The notes below the pieces were generated by a model. That model was not told where the DNA came from and searched no databases. It saw only the letters and a list, made by a program, of their open reading frames with translations. From an uncultured Oscillospiraceae bacterium (GTDB lineage: Bacteria > Bacillota > Clostridia > Oscillospirales > Oscillospiraceae): DNA of 6,891 nucleotides. The translations under genes and the position numbers were made by a program. This document shows, in pieces, positions 1 to 6,000 of the stretch; positions within the stretch are counted from its first letter, which is position 1, and each line of letters begins with the position of its first letter. The stretch lies in contig CAAFEV010000054.1 of assembly GCA_900762005.1 (NCBI GenBank), positions 1-6,891 of the forward strand, written 5' to 3'.

Positions 1-89
1 CCGCCGATTAAGCCCTCGGCGTTCGCCCACGAAAGCGCGTCCTTTGCCCAGCCGGAGATGCTTCCGCTGTCGGGATATTTGCTCAGGTC
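1..89 (-). other. SLH domain 3, truncated by the window edge (residues 2255-2283)
   Basis: LSKYPDSGSISGWAKDALSW followed by ANAEGLIGG is the first half of a third SLH repeat, with Tyr-Pro-Asp in place of Phe-x-Asp-Val. The TRE motif and second half should lie just beyond position 1. Three SLH repeats are the usual complement, so the stop codon is probably close outside the window. Confidence 0.88.
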
Positions 90-3000
90 GGCTGTCTTTT
101 CCGTGCTGTAGCCCTTGAAGGCTGCATAGCGGAACATGATTGCCGCAATCTGCTCACGGGTCACGTTGCCGTCGGGATTGAAGTTCCCGTTGCCGACACC
201 GCCGACAACCTTGTTTTCCGCCGCCCATGTGACCGCGTCAGTATAGTACTTCCCTGCTGCAACATCATTGAAGGTGTTGCCGCCCTTGGGCGCGGGCTTG
301 CCGTCCAGCCGCCAGAGCACCGTGACGAGCATTCCTCTGGTCATATTGCCGTCCGGCGTAAAGGTGGTTTCGGACGTACCGCCGAACAGGTTGTTCGCAT
401 AAGCAAACTTAACAGCGTCCGTGTACCATTTGCCCTCGGGAACATCCGTAAACGGCAGCTTGATTTCGCCCGTTTCGGGGATTTCCTCGGTCTTGGTTGC
501 GTCACAGCGGGTGCAGGTGTAGGTTTTCACGCCCTTTTCGGTGGCGGTCGGCTCCTTCGTCACAACGCCGTTATCCCATGCGTGTCCCAATGCGTCCGTC
601 GCGGTCTGCGTAATTGTGTAATCGCAGCGCGAGCAATGGCTGCCCTCGGTCAAGCCGCTTTCGGTACAGGTTGCCGCAACTGCGGCATCTGTTACCATAT
701 CGTGCCCGAGCGGCGCAATCTCCAAATAGGTCGTGTAATCACAGCGCGAGCAGGTGTCATAGGCACTCCAGCCCTTTTCGGTGCAGGTGGCAGCCTGCGC
801 CTCGTGGGAAACGAGGTCGTGCCCCAAAGCGTCAACGACCGTCTGCGCCACAGCATAATTACAGCGGCTGCAATGGCTGCCCTCGGTCAAGCCCGTTTCG
901 GTGCAGGTTGCCGCGACCGCAGCATCCGTCAGCATATCGTGCCCGAGCGGTGCAACAACTTCCGTCTTGGTTTCGCCGCACTTTGAGCAGGTATAGGCGC
1001 TGCTGCCCGCTACGGTGCAGGTGGCGGCTGTCGAAGCATCCATGTTCAAAACCCAAAGATGTGCGCACGAAGGCATCAGGCTTGTGGTAATGTTCTCAAA
1101 TTTTGCCGTACCCGCATACAGTCCAAGCTCTAAATTCTCGTTTTGCTCGGTTACCTCTGCGGTGAACAGCATCGGCGCGCTGTTGCCCTTTCCGCTGAGC
1201 GTGTATTGCAGGGTTGTTCCCTTTCGCTCAATCACCACATGCACAACACGCTCACGGGCGGAAAGCCAATCCTTGTCATTTCCCGCCAGCTTGACATAGG
1301 TCTGATTGCCGTCACCGTGTCTGCTGTCCAGCTCCAGAATCACGCCCAAGGTCTTCACATAGGCGCTGCTCTCGGTGCCCACAATCACATCCGTTTCCAC
1401 GGTGAAATCGTCCGTGGCACTGACGAGGTTTTTCCAGACGCGGTGATTGCCGGTGGTTTCCGCATAGTTTGCGCTTAAATTGCGCTCGTCCTTTGCTTCC
1501 CAGCCGGAGAAATCCATGGTGTGGTTGACCTCGTCCGTTTTCCAGTCAAAGCTCTGCGGACTGGCAACGACAATCGGTCTTACAGGCTCGCCGACCAGAA
1601 TGCTGCGGAAGCTCGCTTTGCCTGCATAAATGCCAAGCTCCAAATTTTCATTGGTTTCCGTTGCGGCAAGGGTAAAGCTCAACAGCGTGGCATTGTTCTC
1701 GCCTGCAATGTCGATATAGACCACGCCGCCTGCCTTGCGGGTCAGGTAAACGGTCGCGCTTGCGCCTGCGGCATCGACCCACTCGCTGTAGCCCTGATTG
1801 CTTTTCACACAAAGCTGTTCGCCGGAGCCGCCCCTGCCGTCAAGCTCCACCGTAATGCCCATCACCTTGATATAGGCAGAGGACGACGAATCCAAATCCA
1901 TGGTAACGGCGGCGGTAAAATTGTCGGTATCGGTAAGCAGGCTCTTCCAAACGCGGTGGTTGCCGACGGTTTGCGCGAAATCCGCCTGCAATGCAGCGGC
2001 GCTTTCCGCGCTCCAGCCGGAATAGTCCTTTGTTCCGTTCACCTCATCGGTCTGCCAGCCGTAATTTTCCGGCGTCGGGAGCACCGTTGTTTCCTCGACG
2101 GTAAACACCAGCGCCTGCCGCGCGTTCGGAATGCGTATGGCAGCACCCTGCGTCATCAGCGTTTGCCCGTCGGCAATCATCATATTGATGCCGTCGGTAT
2201 CCTGAAGCAGGTAACGCTTTTCGGGCTTCAAGCCGTAAAGGCGAATTGTTTTTTCGGGCTGCGTGCTGTCCTTCGGGCGGAAAAGCTGTAGTCTTGCGGT
2301 GCCGCTGTCCTTATCGCAGAATTCCCAGCCCTTCCAGCCGGAGGTCGTGTTATCCCACGCGGTCAGCGGATAGAAATCGCCGTAGTAGTAGTCGCTGACA
2401 TCCTCCCACTCCGACATGACCTGTTGCGCAAAGTCCCAATCGTCATTGCGGTCAAAATAGCGGAAATCCAGCGTGCCCTTGAACATCGGCGCGTAAGAAG
2501 TGCGCAAGGCATAGCTATCGCCGCCGCCTGCGCTGACACCGGTGGCGTTGTTGCCGTTGGTGTACGGGAACCATTTCCAAAGCGCCTGACTGATTGCCTG
2601 ATTTGCTTCGTTGTCAATGTTCTTCGCGTCGGTGCGGTGGTAGATAATCGCGCGGCGCAGCGTTTCCAAGTCGTTGCGTCCGCCGCCGGAGGCGCACGAA
2701 TCGATTTTCAGCCCCGGAAGCAGCGTTTGCAGCGTGTCCAAATAGCCCAGATAATTCTGCACATACTGATTTTCGTACATACCGGTGCGGTCGGCTTCAT
2801 CCTGCCGCGCCCAAGTGTTGCCCGCCTGACGGTTATAGTCCTGCCGATAGCAGTCAATTTGCGCGTGATTCAGCACATAGGTGACTTTTTCGAGCAGCCA
2901 TTTTTGATAGGCTTCATTGGTCAGGTCGTTGAGGTAGGTGTTCTCGCGGGTATGCTCGTCCACCTCCACAAATATCGCCCAGTCCTCCTGATAGCCGTAA

Positions 3001-6000
3001 TTTTCTTGCATCTTCTCCAAGGGCATCCGCAGAAACTCCGGCTCAAACCAAAGCAATGATTGCATATTGTGCGCCTTGCCGTAGGCGGTGATGTCCGCCA
3101 TGCCGTTTGCAAAGCGGTTCGTATCGACGGTATTCGTGCCGACATACCACCAGCCGGGCAGGTCGCCGCCGTCGCTGTAGCAATACCAGCCGGCATCCAT
3201 CCAGATGTAATCAATTTGAATTCCGTGCTCTGCATAAGGACGGACGCAGTCGAGCGCTTCGTCCTCGCTGCGGAAGCTGCTCATCAGACCGTAGTCGGGA
3301 TTTCCGTCAACCGCGACCGCCGAAACCGGCGAAATCAGACTGCCGTCCTCCTCGCGGGGCATATTGCAGTCGATGTACCAGCGCCGCCAGGCGTTGGTTG
3401 CCGCATTTTCATCCCGCACATCATACTTCACGAACGCCATAAGCGGTGTGCGTACGCTCTCGCCGGGCTTGAGATAGGTGTCGAGCGCATACTGACCGCA
3501 GTTGACATGGGTGCGTCCGTTTTGGTAGTTGAAATCCGCACGCCATCTGCCCGCCCAACCGAGCGCGAGCAAATAGCCGCCGTTGTCGGTTTCAATGTTA
3601 AAATACGGGAAGGCATCGTGCGTTGCCCAACCGCTTGTGGAGCTGCGTGTTACCGACGGCTGTTGCGTCAAGTCCGTTTCAATCGGCGCATAGAGGTTTT
3701 CCTTGTCGCCGGAAAGGCTCTTGAACATCGGGTTTCCGCCGTTGATGTTAAAATCCGCGACCTTCAAATCGGCAAGGTTGTCAGTGTTGCTCTGCCCGAC
3801 ATTGCTGAAGTTAACCATCCAGTCATACGCATTGTGATTCGGATAAATCGCCGCTTCTACCGTCGCTTGGAGCAAGCCGTCTTTATGCAAGAATACCGTG
3901 ATGACGGTGATTTTATTCTCCTCCTGCAAAACGCTGCGGCTTTGCTTTGTGAAGGCGCTGCCAAAGCCCCGATTTGCCACGCCTTGATAAGTAAAGCTGA
4001 CAGGAAGGGTCGCGGGGTTTTCCATGTATCCGAGGAATTCGGAGCAGGCTGTGGCGGTGCTGCCTGCAAGCAGGGTCGACAAATCCGCATCGGGCGCGGG
4101 TGCCTGTGTCTGCGCGGCAGGCTGCACGGAAATGACTCTTTCCGCTGTTTTCGTTGTGCCGCTCTTATCGGTTGCCGTAAAGGCTACGGTATATTCGCAC
4201 GCCTCGTCAAAGGTGTAATAGAGCGCGCAGTTGCTGCCTGCGTTTTGCACGCTGCCGCCGTTCTTCGTCACCGTCCAGCTTACCGCCGTTAAGTCGGCGG
4301 CATAGGGGGTTAGCTCTGCATAAAGCATCACCGGCTGCTGCGCGGCAACGCTGCCCGGCTCGGCAATGGCGACAGCTTCCAAATCAACATCGGCAATCAC
4401 TCGCTCCGGCACATCCAACAGGAACCTGCCGATGTCGAGCGCCGTCTCGCCCTTATCCTTTAACAGTGCAAACGAAATCTGCTCGCTGTTCCAGTTGTTT
4501 TCCTCATGATAGGCAAGCAAGCCGGAAAACACAACGGTATCGGAAAGCACATCACGGATGGTAATGTGCAAACCCGCGTCGTTTTCTTTCTTTTCAAAGG
4601 TAATCCGCAGCGTGTTGCCGGACAAAACCGGCTGCGTGGCAAGCGTCTGCAGCACGCCGTCAATCCACTTGCCGTCATTGAACTGCGCTTCTACCTGCAG
4701 CCGTCCGGCGTTATTCTTGATGCGCATGAGATAACAGCCGCTGTAGCCGCTGCGGTGGAAGCCGTTCAGATATACCGCGTGAGAGGTATAGGCATCGGGC
4801 GCAAAGGTGGCGTCATAGGCAATGCAGAACGGCTTTTGGACATCCACCTTCTGCGTGGTGGAGACCTGCCCGTCGGCATTTTTATCGCAGTGCAAGGTCA
4901 GATTGCCGTCCGCATCGGTGCCCTTTGTCCAACCGAGCCCGAGAATGAGCCGCTCTGCGTTTTTCTCAAAGTCCTTCGGCTGACTGTCCGCAGGCACACC
5001 GTTAAAGATACGGCTGAGCAGAAGATTGTGGTCGGTTGCCTCCTTGGAAAGCGCAAACCATACCGCGCTGCCGTTCCAGCCTGCCGAAATGTGGTGCGTC
5101 AAGATGCCGGAAAACAGCACGCTTCCGTCAACAGGGTTGGTAATCTTCAAGGCAATGCCGTTATCGGCTTTTGTAAAAGCAATGTGCAAGATATTGCCGA
5201 CGATTGCGGGGTTGCTCTCGGTTACGGTCAGCACATTGTTCATCCACGCCGAGGGGTCGGCAAACTGCGCTTCCACAGCAAGCGTGCCGCCATTGTTGCG
5301 GATGCGCAGCAAATATGCGCCTTTGCCCGCAGCAGAGGTAAATTCGTTGATCCAAACAGTGTGGCACAATGCATCCGTCTTGGTAAAGGTCAAGTCATAG
5401 GAAAGCTCAAACGGTTTTGTGCAGTCCGTCCGCTTTGCGGTGTTTGCCGCCGTGGTACACGCCGGTACTGCATTGAGTGTCAGGTTGCCATAGCTGTCTG
5501 TAGCGGCACTCCAGCCCTCTGAGAGATTCCAATTCGCCGCGTCGCGCTCATAGGCAATCGATGCGTCGGGGATAATTCCGCCGGACGGAACGCCGTTGAA
5601 AATACGGCTGACGGTCATGGCGTGGGTTGTCGCTTCCTTGGATAGGGCAAACCATACCGAACCGCTGTTCCACGCGCCCGAGACATGATGCGTCAACACG
5701 CCCGAAAAAAGCACGCTGTCATCTGCGGGATTTGTAATATCCAAGGCAATGCCGTTTTCCGCTTTCGTAAAGGCGATGTGCAGCACATTGCCGGTAATCG
5801 CGGGATTGCTCTTGTTCACGGTCAGCACATCGTTCATCCACGCCGAGGGGTCTGCAAACTGTGCTTCGACACCGAGCGTGCCGCCATTGTTGCGGATGCG
5901 CAGAAGATATGCACCGTTGCCCGCGGCAGAGGTAAAGTTATTCAGCCAGATTAGATGGCAGAGGTTTTCGCGCATATCGAAACACAAATCATAGGAGAAT

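Noticed and set aside
120..272. Dockerin-like calcium loop at NPDGNVTRE
   Set aside because: The stretch sits in the middle of a clear SLH repeat and lacks the paired 12-residue loops and helices of dockerins.
468..1067. CRISPR-like or intergenic direct repeats
   Set aside because: The repeated DNA is in frame and encodes the Cys/His protein repeats; spacing and conservation follow codons, not a repeat-spacer pattern.
3060..4292. Plus-strand open frame of 410 codons opposite the GH36 N-terminal region
   Set aside because: It lies wholly antisense to a minus-strand frame with clear domain homology. Its translation shows no recognisable motifs and it has no convincing ribosome-binding site. 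Such frames arise from the strong third-position GC bias of the real gene.
4506..5522. Plus-strand open frame of 338 codons, plus further plus-strand frames around 1521-2291 and 2424-3059
   Set aside because: All are shadows of the large minus-strand gene, with compositions dominated by Ala, Val, Arg and Gly and no domain signature.
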